A stretch of DNA of 11,435 nucleotides, taken from positions 1 through 11,435 of the forward strand of contig JAHJAQ010000111.1 of the NCBI GenBank assembly GCA_018813975.1. Reading direction: 5' to 3'. Shown piece after piece: positions 6,349 to 11,435 of this stretch (positions within the stretch are counted from its first letter, which is position 1; the number at the start of each line of letters is the position of its first letter). Source of the DNA: Microcaldota archaeon (GTDB taxonomy: Archaea > Iainarchaeota > Iainarchaeia > Iainarchaeales > JAGVWC01). A program made the position numbers and the translations under genes. Below the pieces are notes generated by a model, which did not search any database, had not been told where the DNA came from, and saw nothing but the letters and a program-made list of their open reading frames with translations.

Positions 6349-6474
6349 TTATTCTTTTGGTTTGCTTGAAACCAATACTTTTCCACCTTCAATTTTTACT
6401 TCAAACGCAGGAACTTTATCCTCAAAACCGGGCGGTGTTTTTCCCGTAAAAGGATTAAATTGCCAGCCGTGCCA
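6349..6474 (-). pseudogene. C-terminal stump of a Rieske-type [2Fe-2S] ferredoxin
   Basis: Read on the minus strand, 41 codons before a TAA (complement of 6349-6351) give WHGWQFNPFTGKTPP, then GFEDKVPAFEVKIEGG and KVLVSSKPKE. This is the second half of a Rieske domain: the CPWHGWxF motif, the TGK turn, and the final FEVKIEGGKVLV strands. The second cluster cysteine should stand two residues before the Trp, but that codon reads Asp (GAT), and nothing before it resembles the first CxH motif or the rest of the domain. The fragment is therefore truncated at about 6475, where the sequence becomes part of the Arg/Gly-rich gene on the other strand. I infer a gene remnant left by recombination or deletion. 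An expressed short peptide is unlikely. Confidence 0.6.
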
Positions 6475-6795
6475 AGTATCCACAAAGTCCGCGGACCTAG
6501 CAAGAGCGTACCAAAAAGAGTGCAGATTGGAGAAGATTATGTTATTTTTCGCAGGTATGTTCCACGATACGAAACCAGATTGGTAACCGTTCCTGGAGAA
6601 GTGATTCGTGAAAGAGTTGTTTGGCGCGTAAAACGACTAACTAAAAGAGGTCGTGGAAGGGGCGGCGGTGGCGCAAAAGATCTTGGCGTGTCCCGAAAAA
6701 CTGGTAGTGCGGCTTCCAGACGATCTCGAGCGACACGTGTTGGAGCAAAAAAGGGAGGCATTCCGCAAAAAGAGGCTAGAAAAAAAAAGACATAA
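6460..6795 (+). CDS. Arg/Lys/Gly-rich basic protein, unknown, start uncertain
   Basis: The frame is open from 6370, and the first usable codons are TTG 6460 and GTG 6469, both lying over the antisense Rieske remnant. The product is about 108-111 aa. Residues about 20-50 (KRVQIGEDYVIFRRYVPRYETRLVTVPGEVIRERVVWRVKRL) look like a compact, strand-rich segment with A/T third positions. The rest is a basic tail with RGRGRGGGGAKDL, SRKTGSAASRRSRATRVGAKKGG and a KKK end, typical of nucleic-acid-binding disorder. An alternative frame over 6653-6850 has much higher third-position GC and was rejected. Because the 5' end overlaps the truncated Rieske gene, this gene may itself have lost its natural start at the same junction. 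No family recognised. Confidence 0.45.
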   Translation: MPAVPSIHKVRGPSKSVPKRVQIGEDYVIFRRYVPRYETRLVTVPGEVIRERVVWRVKRLTKRGRGRGGGGAKDLGVSRKTGSAASRRSRATRVGAKKGGIPQKEARKKKT

Positions 6796-6850
6796 AAATC
6801 AGGTCAAAAAGTTAAAACAAAAAAGATCTAATTCTCGCCAAAAAAAGCGT

Positions 6851-7090
6851 TTATTCTCTAAGATTTTTTTTGCGCGCTTCCTCATTTTCCATACCGCGAA
6901 TTTTCTGCTCAATATCTTGAATATCCAGAAACAATTGCTCTTGCTGGTCTAGTAATCCACGCTCACTATCCTGACTCAACAAGCCATTCTTACGCTTTCG
7001 ATCCAAGACCTTGTTAAGGTGCTCTATTTCTCGTTGCTTTCCACGGATTTGATATTTGAGTTCAGAAATTTGAATTACCGATGAAACCAT
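6851..7090 (-). CDS. small coiled-coil protein (79 aa)
   Basis: A 79-aa, highly charged, almost entirely helical product without membrane segment or cysteine. Residues about 5-35 (SVIQISELKYQIRGKQREIEHLNKVLDR) and 45-75 (LLDQQEQLFLDIQDIEQKIRGMENEEARKK) show heptad-like spacing of hydrophobics, separated by a short loop (KRKNGLLSQDSE), so a helical hairpin or coiled-coil dimer is likely. GGATGA lies about 7 nt before the ATG, and a TATA-like TTTTTTATCC (complement of 7127-7136) lies upstream. A copy of the RTTATGTAG motif (7157-7165) sits 20 nt further upstream. It converges with the Arg/Gly-rich gene, with 55 nt between stops. Function unknown; adaptor or DNA-associated roles would fit the composition. 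Confidence 0.65.
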   Translation of the reverse strand: MVSSVIQISELKYQIRGKQREIEHLNKVLDRKRKNGLLSQDSERGLLDQQEQLFLDIQDIEQKIRGMENEEARKKNLRE

Positions 7091-7141
7091 ACTATTATCA
7101 TCCCACTAATAAAACAACCAAAGTAGGATAAAAAACCATCG

Positions 7142-7316
7142 TCAAACCACCAAAACATTATGTAGCAGTTCTAAAAGTGGTTTAATTGCCAAATACCCCC
7201 CAAATAGAACCTTCATATTGTTGGCATCTACTCTACCAATAGCAAAAAAAAGCAAAAAAACCGTGAATATAGAATAGCAGAATAACACCCAAAAATCAAA
7301 ATAGCAAGCAAGAATT
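7142..7316 (-). pseudogene. possible decayed membrane-protein tail
   Basis: Downstream of the 47-aa minus-strand gene, the same strand stays hydrophobic in two other frames. One reads TIKFLLAILIFGCYSAILYS; the other, open to TGA at 7144-7142, reads FTVFLLFFAIGRVDANN and then VLFGGYLAIKPLLELL. Joining these needs two frame changes. It may be a frameshifted remainder of one small membrane protein, or the frames may be hydrophobic only because this strand is T-rich. If the second frame is an independent gene, GTG at 7288 would give 48 aa. The RTTATGTAG copy at 7157-7165 falls inside it. Nothing else gene-like was seen between 7091 and 7316. Confidence 0.2.
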
Positions 7317-7460
7317 TTATCGTGCCCACTGCATCAAAGTAACTGATTTTTTCTTAGGGCGCTCGCGAAACCCAAAAAAAGAACCCGCTGTCCCCCGAAT
7401 TCGAGGGACAACCAGGCGAGGAGGCGCGTTTTTGACAAACTCAATCCAATTCATTCCCAT
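7317..7460 (-). CDS. small protein (47 aa), divergent from the HxlR gene
   Basis: An open frame of 47 codons from ATG at 7460 (second ATG at 7454), beginning MGMNWIEFVKNAPPRLVV, continuing PRIRGTAGSFFGFRERPKKK and ending VTLMQWAR. It is basic and aromatic-rich, with no recognised family. Support is contextual. A TATA-like TATATTTAAA (complement of 7501-7510) is centred about 46 nt upstream, predicting a short leader. TGTGGGG lies just before the ATG. The promoter sits beside one of two TATAAnTTTGATAC repeats shared with the HxlR gene. The coding sequence also contains GC-rich inverted repeats (TGTCCC/GGGACA at 7389-7394 and 7404-7409), so a structured RNA instead of a peptide is possible. It may continue by frameshift into the hydrophobic region downstream. 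Confidence 0.4.
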   Translation of the reverse strand: MGMNWIEFVKNAPPRLVVPRIRGTAGSFFGFRERPKKKSVTLMQWAR

Positions 7461-7515
7461 TTAACCCCACAACCATTGCAGACAAACTACGCTATCGGCC
7501 TTTAAATATACTAAC

Positions 7516-7575
7516 TATAAGTTTGATACCAGCTATTTTTTGCATAGTCGAAATATTTTAATATAACTTTGATAC
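7516..7575. promoter_or_regulatory. direct-repeat operators between divergent promoters
   Basis: TATAAGTTTGATAC (7516-7529) and TATAACTTTGATAC (7562-7575) match at 13 of 14 positions and lie 46 nt apart, about four helical turns. The left copy adjoins the TATA-like box (7501-7510) of the minus-strand small gene. The right copy overlaps the TTTTAATATAAC promoter box of the HxlR gene. ATACT (7572-7576) and AGTAT (7587-7591) add a short inverted repeat. The arrangement suits an autoregulated repressor that also controls the divergent gene. Confidence 0.55.
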
Positions 7576-7614
7576 TGATTATAACAAGTATAGTGGTTTA
7601 CTTTTGGTGATAAC

Positions 7615-7929
7615 GTGGGTTTTGGAAAGCTAGAATTTGACAATATGGAGAAAACCATTCTACTGGCGGGCCAAAAGTTTGGCTTTCATATTTTGGCTAT
7701 TTTGTTTCAGACCCGCCAAGGAAGGGGATTTAATTCCTTGCTCCATGACATCCCAAAAATTACCCCTAGAACCCTTTCTCTTCGTTTAAAGGATTTAGAA
7801 GGAAAAGGATTGATTTCCAAGAATATTGCCATGGGCCCAAAAATCAAGATCGAGTATCGCTTAACGGAAAAAGGAGAGGGCTTTGAACGGGCATTGGATG
7901 GACTGGCCCGAACCGGAGCCAAGCTATAG
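7615..7929 (+). CDS. HxlR-family winged-helix transcriptional regulator
   Basis: A 104-aa single-domain regulator. The HxlR/MarR-like winged helix runs through most of the chain: TILLAGQKFGFHILAILFQTRQG (helices 1-2), GFNSLLHDIPKITPRTLSLRLKDLEGKGLI (helix-turn-helix, residues about 38-67) and KIEYRLTEKGEGFERALDGLAR (wing and C-terminal helix). The typical N-terminal cysteine of redox- or aldehyde-sensing HxlR members is absent, and the protein has no cysteine, so sensing through a thiol is excluded. I chose GTG 7615 because GGTGA (7606-7610) lies 4 nt before it. Met11 is an alternative. Homologues bind DNA as dimers, often near their own promoter, which agrees with the direct repeats upstream. 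Likely targets are itself and the divergent 47-aa gene. Confidence 0.88.
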   Translation: MGFGKLEFDNMEKTILLAGQKFGFHILAILFQTRQGRGFNSLLHDIPKITPRTLSLRLKDLEGKGLISKNIAMGPKIKIEYRLTEKGEGFERALDGLARTGAKL

Positions 7930-7955
7930 AAAAACGCTTTTTCAGGCCTGTTTTT
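7929..7955 (+). terminator. terminator-like hairpin after the HxlR gene
   Basis: GAAAAA (7929-7934) and TTTTTC (7938-7943) pair around CGC, starting at the last base of the stop codon. AGGCCTG and a T5 run (7951-7955) follow. A related AAAACGCTTTTTT element follows the stop of the third kinase-like gene at 8657-8669, suggesting a recurring 3'-end signal. The T run here also belongs to the TATA-like box before 7981. Confidence 0.4.
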
Positions 7956-7958
7956 ATT
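7950..7958 (+). promoter_or_regulatory. TATA-like box before ATG 7981
   Basis: GTTTTTATT lies 31 nt before the ATG at 7981. By analogy with the other probable leaderless promoters in the window, transcription would begin close to that ATG, not at the GTG 8034 that opens the main frame. Confidence 0.35.
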
Positions 7959-7980
7959 CGGAAGATTACTTGAAAATACT

Positions 7981-8073
7981 ATGGCTAAAAAAACTGCGAG
8001 GAGTAGCGGAGCATTAAAGCGATTGGAGGGACAGTGGAAACAGTGGCACGTGGGCGCTACTCCATTTGCCTAG
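7981..8073 (+). CDS. 30-codon upstream open frame overlapping the third kinase-like gene
   Basis: ATG at 7981 opens a 30-codon frame (MAKKTARSSGALKRLEGQ, then WKQWHVGATPFA), closed at 8071-8073. It overlaps the start of the next gene by 40 nt in another frame. Its basic Ser/Lys/Arg beginning resembles the N-termini of the other two kinase-like proteins. It may therefore be the lost N-terminus of the third one, separated by a -1 frame change, or a coupled leader peptide. No canonical slippery heptamer was seen in the overlap. Confidence 0.3.
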   Translation: MAKKTARSSGALKRLEGQWKQWHVGATPFA

Positions 8074-8651
8074 GGAGCACGGACCAAAGTATATCCCGAA
8101 AAGGAGCACAGTATCCTATTTGTTTTTGTGGTCCAAGAGGCTCGATCGTGAAAATATTTTCCACTACAACACCACCCGCACGTATTTTTTATGAACAAAA
8201 AATTATTCATGCTCTTTTTCCAAAAAACACACCCCGAGTTCGGGCAGTTAGACGGATTCCAGACAGTCAAGTTGTTGAAATACACATGGATGAGGTGAAA
8301 GTGCATCCTGCCCTAAAAGCCTATCAGGATATGCTGATTCATTCCGAGGAACCAAAACACCATTGGGGTAGTCGTGAAGCGAAAAGAAATGATGGTGCAG
8401 TACTTCGTCACCATGGAAAAATTTTGGAAGTGGAAAAAGAAATGCGGGGTGCCGGAATAAAAGCGAACTTTGAAAACAATGCGAATGTTTCTGTGGCCAA
8501 TCCAAAAAAACCTGTTTTTATAGAACCCCAAATTGTTAACATACTGAAATTGGCCAAGTATCTTAGAAAGGCTCGTTTAACGCCCGCAAAACGCGCTCAA
8601 ATACAACGATGGCTTGAGCGACTGACCAATCCAACAAACAAACAGCGATAG
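8034..8651 (+). CDS. kinase-fold protein lacking canonical catalytic residues
   Basis: A 205-aa product. RGRYSICLGS (6-15) could be the glycine-rich loop strands, GSIVKIFS (36-43) supplies a strand-3 lysine (K40), IFYEQK (51-56) a helix-C glutamate (E54), and VVEIHMDEV (80-88) the hinge. The catalytic-loop equivalent is GIKANFENNANV (141-152), with Asn where the catalytic Asp belongs. VFIEPQ (161-166) replaces the DFG-type motif with Glu. The C-terminal 35 residues are basic and helical. The ATP-binding half looks better kept than the catalytic half, so I infer an ATP-binding pseudokinase; this is a motif-level reading. GTG 8034 has GGAGGG at 8025-8030, only 3 nt away. A start further upstream through the overlapping frame at 7981 is possible. 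It lies between the HxlR regulator and the DUF192 gene. Confidence 0.6.
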   Translation: METVARGRYSICLGSTDQSISRKGAQYPICFCGPRGSIVKIFSTTTPPARIFYEQKIIHALFPKNTPRVRAVRRIPDSQVVEIHMDEVKVHPALKAYQDMLIHSEEPKHHWGSREAKRNDGAVLRHHGKILEVEKEMRGAGIKANFENNANVSVANPKKPVFIEPQIVNILKLAKYLRKARLTPAKRAQIQRWLERLTNPTNKQR

Positions 8652-8662
8652 AGAAGAAAACG

Positions 8663-8671
8663 CTTTTTTAG
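8663..8671 (+). promoter_or_regulatory. CTTTTTTAG promoter box of the DUF192 gene
   Basis: Identical in sequence and in distance (30 nt to the ATG at 8693) to the box at 5599-5607. Its T run is also the 3' arm of the AAAACGCTTTT hairpin (8657-8667) after the stop at 8651, so termination and initiation signals overlap. Confidence 0.55.
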
Positions 8672-8692
8672 TGCTCTGTCCTTTGTTATAGC

Positions 8693-9175
8693 ATGGTTTC
8701 TTCAAAGCAAAAGGCGTGGCTGTTTTGGATTGTAGTGGTGGTGGTGTTGCTACTGGGTGTTTTACTGGTGGTTCCCTTGGCATTACTTGCTTTAGAGAAA
8801 AAACCACTGGCCTGTTTTGAAAATGACACTTGCCTGGAATTAGAAGTAGCGTTTTCCTTAGCAGAACGCCAACAGGGGCTTATGCATCGAACAGAATTAG
8901 CACAAAACAGCGGCATGTTGTTTGTGTTTGATTCCAGTGAGGTGCATTCTTTTTGGATGAAAAATACTTTGATTCCGTTAGATATTATCTGGTTGGATCC
9001 TAATGGAACAATTGTGGGCATTAAAGAAAATGTAGTTGCGTGTGAAGAAAGTCCTTGCCCAAGTTATTCAATTGAAGAACCGTCTCTTTTTGTACTGGAA
9101 ACCAACGCGGGTTTTGTAGCGCAAAATAATGTACACGAAAATCAAAAAGTGAGACTAGAGAACATTCCCACTTAA
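8693..9175 (+). CDS. DUF192 family protein, membrane-anchored
   Basis: A 160-aa protein. Residues 9-34 form one long hydrophobic helix (FWIVVVVVLLLGVLLVVPLA), an N-terminal anchor that puts the rest outside the membrane. The remainder is a complete DUF192 domain: LELEVAFSLAERQQGLMHRT (48-67), GMLFVFDSSEVHSFWMKNT (74-92), LIPLDIIWLDPNG, a CEESPC stretch (117-122) and FVLETNAG (133-140). The family is a small beta-barrel, widespread in bacteria and archaea, without established function. C41/C47 and C117/C122 could form disulfides outside the cell. The promoter suggests a leaderless mRNA. Its TAA stop (9173-9175) overlaps the stop of the convergent AsnB-Dph6 fusion gene by two bases, so neither gene can have an independent 3' untranslated region here. 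Confidence 0.9.
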   Translation: MVSSKQKAWLFWIVVVVVLLLGVLLVVPLALLALEKKPLACFENDTCLELEVAFSLAERQQGLMHRTELAQNSGMLFVFDSSEVHSFWMKNTLIPLDIIWLDPNGTIVGIKENVVACEESPCPSYSIEEPSLFVLETNAGFVAQNNVHENQKVRLENIPT

Positions 9176-10722
9176 TTTTTTTTCTCGAGCTTGGTTTTGC
9201 TAATAACCCATTTTCCCGTGCACGCGTTTCTCATTTTTGACGTAGCGTTTTCAACTATTATTTTTTGTTTGAATAGGGGGCAGTCCAGTACGAGTGTTTC
9301 AAATTCCCCCCCTTCTCCCGCAGCATTAATCTTTAGTGTTTGGTGTAAGTGTTCTAATTCTTGAATGGTTTGACCATTAATTCTTCTTCCCAACCAGCTT
9401 TCATTAAATCCTTGGGCCGCAATACTGCTAAAAATAACCTCAAACTCGTTTTGCACGAGTTGTTCTAGTTCTTGTAACTGGTTTTTTTGCCATAACGGAG
9501 CATAAACCTTTAGTCCGAGTGCATCACATACTTTTTCAATGCGGACACGTTGATAATTGGATTGCAGTGCTCCGTTAACAATGGCATCTAACCTGAATTT
9601 TTGTTGGGCGATTTGAATGGTTTTTTTCAAATCCTTTAATTCAAGTTCTTTTGCTCCGTGTGTTTTTCCTAAAATCAATGGAATGTTGCTTGCTTTGCTT
9701 TGTTCTTTCACAAGCTCAATGTTTGGAGTATGAAACATAAAAGAGTCCGGATTTTTGCTTTGCATGGCAATTAAACATTCGATTGAATCGTTTTTTTGGT
9801 GTTGAATGAACGCTGCTAACCAACCATCTTTTCCCCCGCTGATTAAAGCACCTAATCGTTGCTTGGGTTTTTCTAAAAAAGATTCTAAAAAAGCGCCTTT
9901 GGTTTTGAAACCATTCTTTTTGGAAAGTTTAGTAATAAGTTTGTCTGCGTTGCTACCGTATTGCGCGGCTTTTTTTGGTTGACCAACCAACAAAGCAGGC
10001 AGGTCCCAGTGCAAACCAAGATCGCGTAATGGTTTTTTATTGGTTTTTCCTACAATCTTGACTTTGGCGGGAATTTGTAAGCAATACGTAACAAAGTTTG
10101 GAGCATAATAGGGCCGGCGCAATTCCACTTTATTTTGCAGGGCAATGGCGTTTTCTCGATTCAAATCGTTTTCAAAAGCGTTTAGCACGTAAGACAAGCA
10201 CACTTGGTTAAGGTTTTTAGCGTTTTGCTGGCGAAAAAAACCACCCAATAATCCATCGGCTCCTGTTCCGGAAAGTAATACGTGACACTTTTTTTGGCGG
10301 GCGGTTTGACAGGCTAAATGAATGGGCATGGCGATTCCCACTTGTACGGGGTTACTGCTTTTAATCACAGAAACGAGTTGGGGTAATAGTTTTTGTGCTT
10401 TTGAAAAAGAAACCACTGTTTCTATCAAGGACAATTTCAAGTGGTGCGCTACTTTTCGTGCTTGCATCACGTCTTTTGGAATGCCTGTTATGGGGTCTTT
10501 TATGCCAGCCACAAACAACAATGGTTTTTTTCCTAGTTTTTGACAGGCCTTTGCTAAAACCAGGGAATCGATGCCGCCCGAAAACAAAATACCAAATTTT
10601 TGCGCGGGAATTTTTTTTTGAACCGCGTCTAATACTTTTTTTTCAAAAAGTGCTTTGGAATAAACCGTTTTTCCTTGCTCCGTAACAAGAGGAACACTAA
10701 AAAGATTGGTAGTAGCGCACAT
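9172..10722 (-). CDS. fusion of asparagine-synthetase domain and diphthine--ammonia ligase (Dph6) domain
   Basis: A 516-aa protein with two PP-loop ATP pyrophosphatase domains. Residues 1-275 match the synthetase half of asparagine synthase, with SGGIDS (48-53), SGTGADGLLGG (151-161) and NKVELRRPYYAP (197-208); the glutaminase (Ntn) domain is absent. Residues 288-516 match ATP_bind_4/Dph6, with ISGGKDG (294-300, Gly replacing the usual last Ser), NGALQSNYQRVRIEKVC (383-399), GLKVYAPLW (403-411) and GEGGEFETLVLDCPLF (469-484). Dph6 adenylates diphthine on elongation factor 2 and amidates it with ammonia, completing diphthamide in archaea and eukaryotes. The N-terminal domain may make Asn from Asp and ammonia, or work with the ligase; that is inference. 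The ATG at 10722 follows the dihydrouridine synthase gene by 34 nt, so the two may be co-transcribed. Confidence 0.88.
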   Translation of the reverse strand: MCATTNLFSVPLVTEQGKTVYSKALFEKKVLDAVQKKIPAQKFGILFSGGIDSLVLAKACQKLGKKPLLFVAGIKDPITGIPKDVMQARKVAHHLKLSLIETVVSFSKAQKLLPQLVSVIKSSNPVQVGIAMPIHLACQTARQKKCHVLLSGTGADGLLGGFFRQQNAKNLNQVCLSYVLNAFENDLNRENAIALQNKVELRRPYYAPNFVTYCLQIPAKVKIVGKTNKKPLRDLGLHWDLPALLVGQPKKAAQYGSNADKLITKLSKKNGFKTKGAFLESFLEKPKQRLGALISGGKDGWLAAFIQHQKNDSIECLIAMQSKNPDSFMFHTPNIELVKEQSKASNIPLILGKTHGAKELELKDLKKTIQIAQQKFRLDAIVNGALQSNYQRVRIEKVCDALGLKVYAPLWQKNQLQELEQLVQNEFEVIFSSIAAQGFNESWLGRRINGQTIQELEHLHQTLKINAAGEGGEFETLVLDCPLFKQKIIVENATSKMRNACTGKWVISKTKLEKKN

Positions 10723-10756
10723 TTTTTCAAAACCGTTTCTTAATTGAGGTCGAACA

Positions 10757-11435
10757 TTAAAAAGTACTTGTGATTTTTTCCAATTCTTTGGAGGAACGCA
10801 CCTTTTCCATAGCTCGTGAAAGCGATTTGTTGTTTAGGGCATGGCCAAATCGCAGGCACTGTTGTTTAATTCTTCCAAAATGCCGGAAATTCAATTCTGT
10901 GCACAATTCCAAGTATCGTTTTAATGCTTTTTCTTTTGAAATGCCTTGCTTGCCTTGCACCTCTGCAAAAATCCCTGGATTTCCAATGGCGCTTCGAGCC
11001 AGCATAAAGCCATCGCACCCAGTTTTTTCTTGGATCTCCACTAGCGAATTCTGGTTTTGAACCCCGCCATTATTGATTACAGGAATTGCCACACTTTCTT
11101 TAATGGCTTTTACCGCTTCAAAATCAATCATTCCTTTTCGTTTTTGCGTTTTGGTGCGTCCATGAACCGTAATGGCATTCACTCCTCCTCTTTCAATGCA
11201 CTTGGCTAATGCCACGCTTTTGGGAATGCTTTTCACTAAGCGCATTTTCGCGGTAATCGGCTTCTCCGTGACTGTCCTCATAGCGTGTACAAGCTTTTCC
11301 ACTAAATCAGGTTTTTGGAGTAATACGGCTCCAACGCCTTGTCGCTCGGCTTTTTGAACGGGACACCCTAAATTGAGATCTATGACATCTGCTTGCTTTG
11401 CAACCATTGTAGTTGCCTCTTGGAGGATTTCTGGC
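10757..11435 (-). CDS. dus: tRNA-dihydrouridine synthase, 5' end beyond the window
   Basis: A partial coding region of 225 codons, running in from the right edge in frame (the edge codons read PEILQEATT before MVAKQ). The protein is a FMN-dependent tRNA-dihydrouridine synthase, which reduces uridines of the tRNA D-loop with NAD(P)H. Visible are DVIDLNLGCP with the catalytic Cys, followed by QGVGAVLLQKP, then ITAKMRLV, AITVHGRTKTQKRKG, IPVINNGGVQ, the FMN-phosphate site GCDGFMLARSAIGNPGIF, and the C-terminal helical tRNA-binding region that includes ELNFRHFGRIKQQCLRF. The N-terminal portion of the barrel, including the first FMN-binding strand, is missing only because of the window edge. It probably shares a transcript with the AsnB-Dph6 fusion, making a translation-apparatus modification pair. 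Confidence 0.93.
   Translation of the reverse strand, partial: PEILQEATTMVAKQADVIDLNLGCPVQKAERQGVGAVLLQKPDLVEKLVHAMRTVTEKPITAKMRLVKSIPKSVALAKCIERGGVNAITVHGRTKTQKRKGMIDFEAVKAIKESVAIPVINNGGVQNQNSLVEIQEKTGCDGFMLARSAIGNPGIFAEVQGKQGISKEKALKRYLELCTELNFRHFGRIKQQCLRFGHALNNKSLSRAMEKVRSSKELEKITSTF

Noticed and set aside
6278..6586. 102-aa plus-strand frame starting VKKAEKQNRQ
   Set aside because: After the first 20 codons it is antisense to the Rieske remnant and then out of frame with the basic gene, and it shows no coherent protein pattern.
6653..6952. Lys-rich frame (LVVRLPDDLERHVLEQ...) overlapping the Arg/Gly-rich gene
   Set aside because: Third codon positions are much richer in G/C than in the other genes. 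It runs through the convergent coiled-coil gene's 3' end in antisense, and the alternative frame has codon use matching its neighbours.
7389..7409. TGTCCC/GGGACA stem around CCGAATTCGA, resembling a tRNA T-arm
   Set aside because: The loop is not a canonical TTCRANY T-loop and no acceptor, D or anticodon arms could be placed on either strand.
5628..8651. Kinase-like genes as part of a toxin-antitoxin or defence system
   Set aside because: No HipA, Fic, nuclease, helicase or transposase signature was found next to them; the idea would rest on adjacency alone.

Overview
The window looks like archaeal chromosome, most likely from a small-genome lineage such as DPANN (Iainarchaeota/Diapherotrites- or Micrarchaeota-like). 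The lineage is an inference. The support is a diphthine--ammonia ligase domain, an archaeal winged-helix family, DUF192 and HxlR proteins, AT-rich DNA, many very short genes, and a repeated promoter layout in which a TATA-like box starts about 30 nt before the start codon, as expected for leaderless mRNAs. No rRNA, tRNA, CRISPR array or insertion sequence was recognised.

Layout. 1-2030: branched-chain aminotransferase (ilvE, +) runs tail to tail into a minus-strand pair, a winged-helix regulator followed by an HD-domain nucleotidase. 2128-2947: a plus-strand set of an Ig-like protein, a GTG-start micro-gene and an 81-aa basic protein. 2948-3278: no gene, but two terminator-like hairpins and a GC-rich nested inverted repeat that could be a small RNA. 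3279-6267: a kinase-fold gene with an apparent -1 frameshift at an A7 run, a membrane-anchored Cys-rich LpqC-type esterase, a 56-aa double-TM peptide, and a second kinase-like gene. 6268-7460: a disturbed stretch with the C-terminal stump of a Rieske ferredoxin on the minus strand butting into an Arg/Gly-rich gene, a small coiled-coil gene, and a short minus-strand gene possibly frameshifted into a decayed membrane tail. 7516-8651: an HxlR regulator with two direct-repeat operators between it and the divergent small gene, then a third kinase-like gene. 8693-11435: DUF192 protein (+) convergent with a minus-strand fusion of an asparagine-synthetase domain and a diphthine--ammonia ligase domain, behind a tRNA-dihydrouridine synthase that runs off the window.

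The most distinctive features are: (i) three kinase-fold genes within 5.4 kb, each with altered catalytic motifs; (ii) a 9-base motif, RTTATGTAG, present seven times, mostly close to promoters or gene ends; (iii) the double PP-loop AsnB-Dph6 fusion; (iv) the truncated Rieske gene marking a recombination or decay junction. The housekeeping genes at both ends (amino-acid synthesis, tRNA and EF-2 modification) look ordinary. The middle (about 2.5-8.7 kb) behaves like an accessory, fast-evolving region. No single new pathway is demonstrable from sequence alone.
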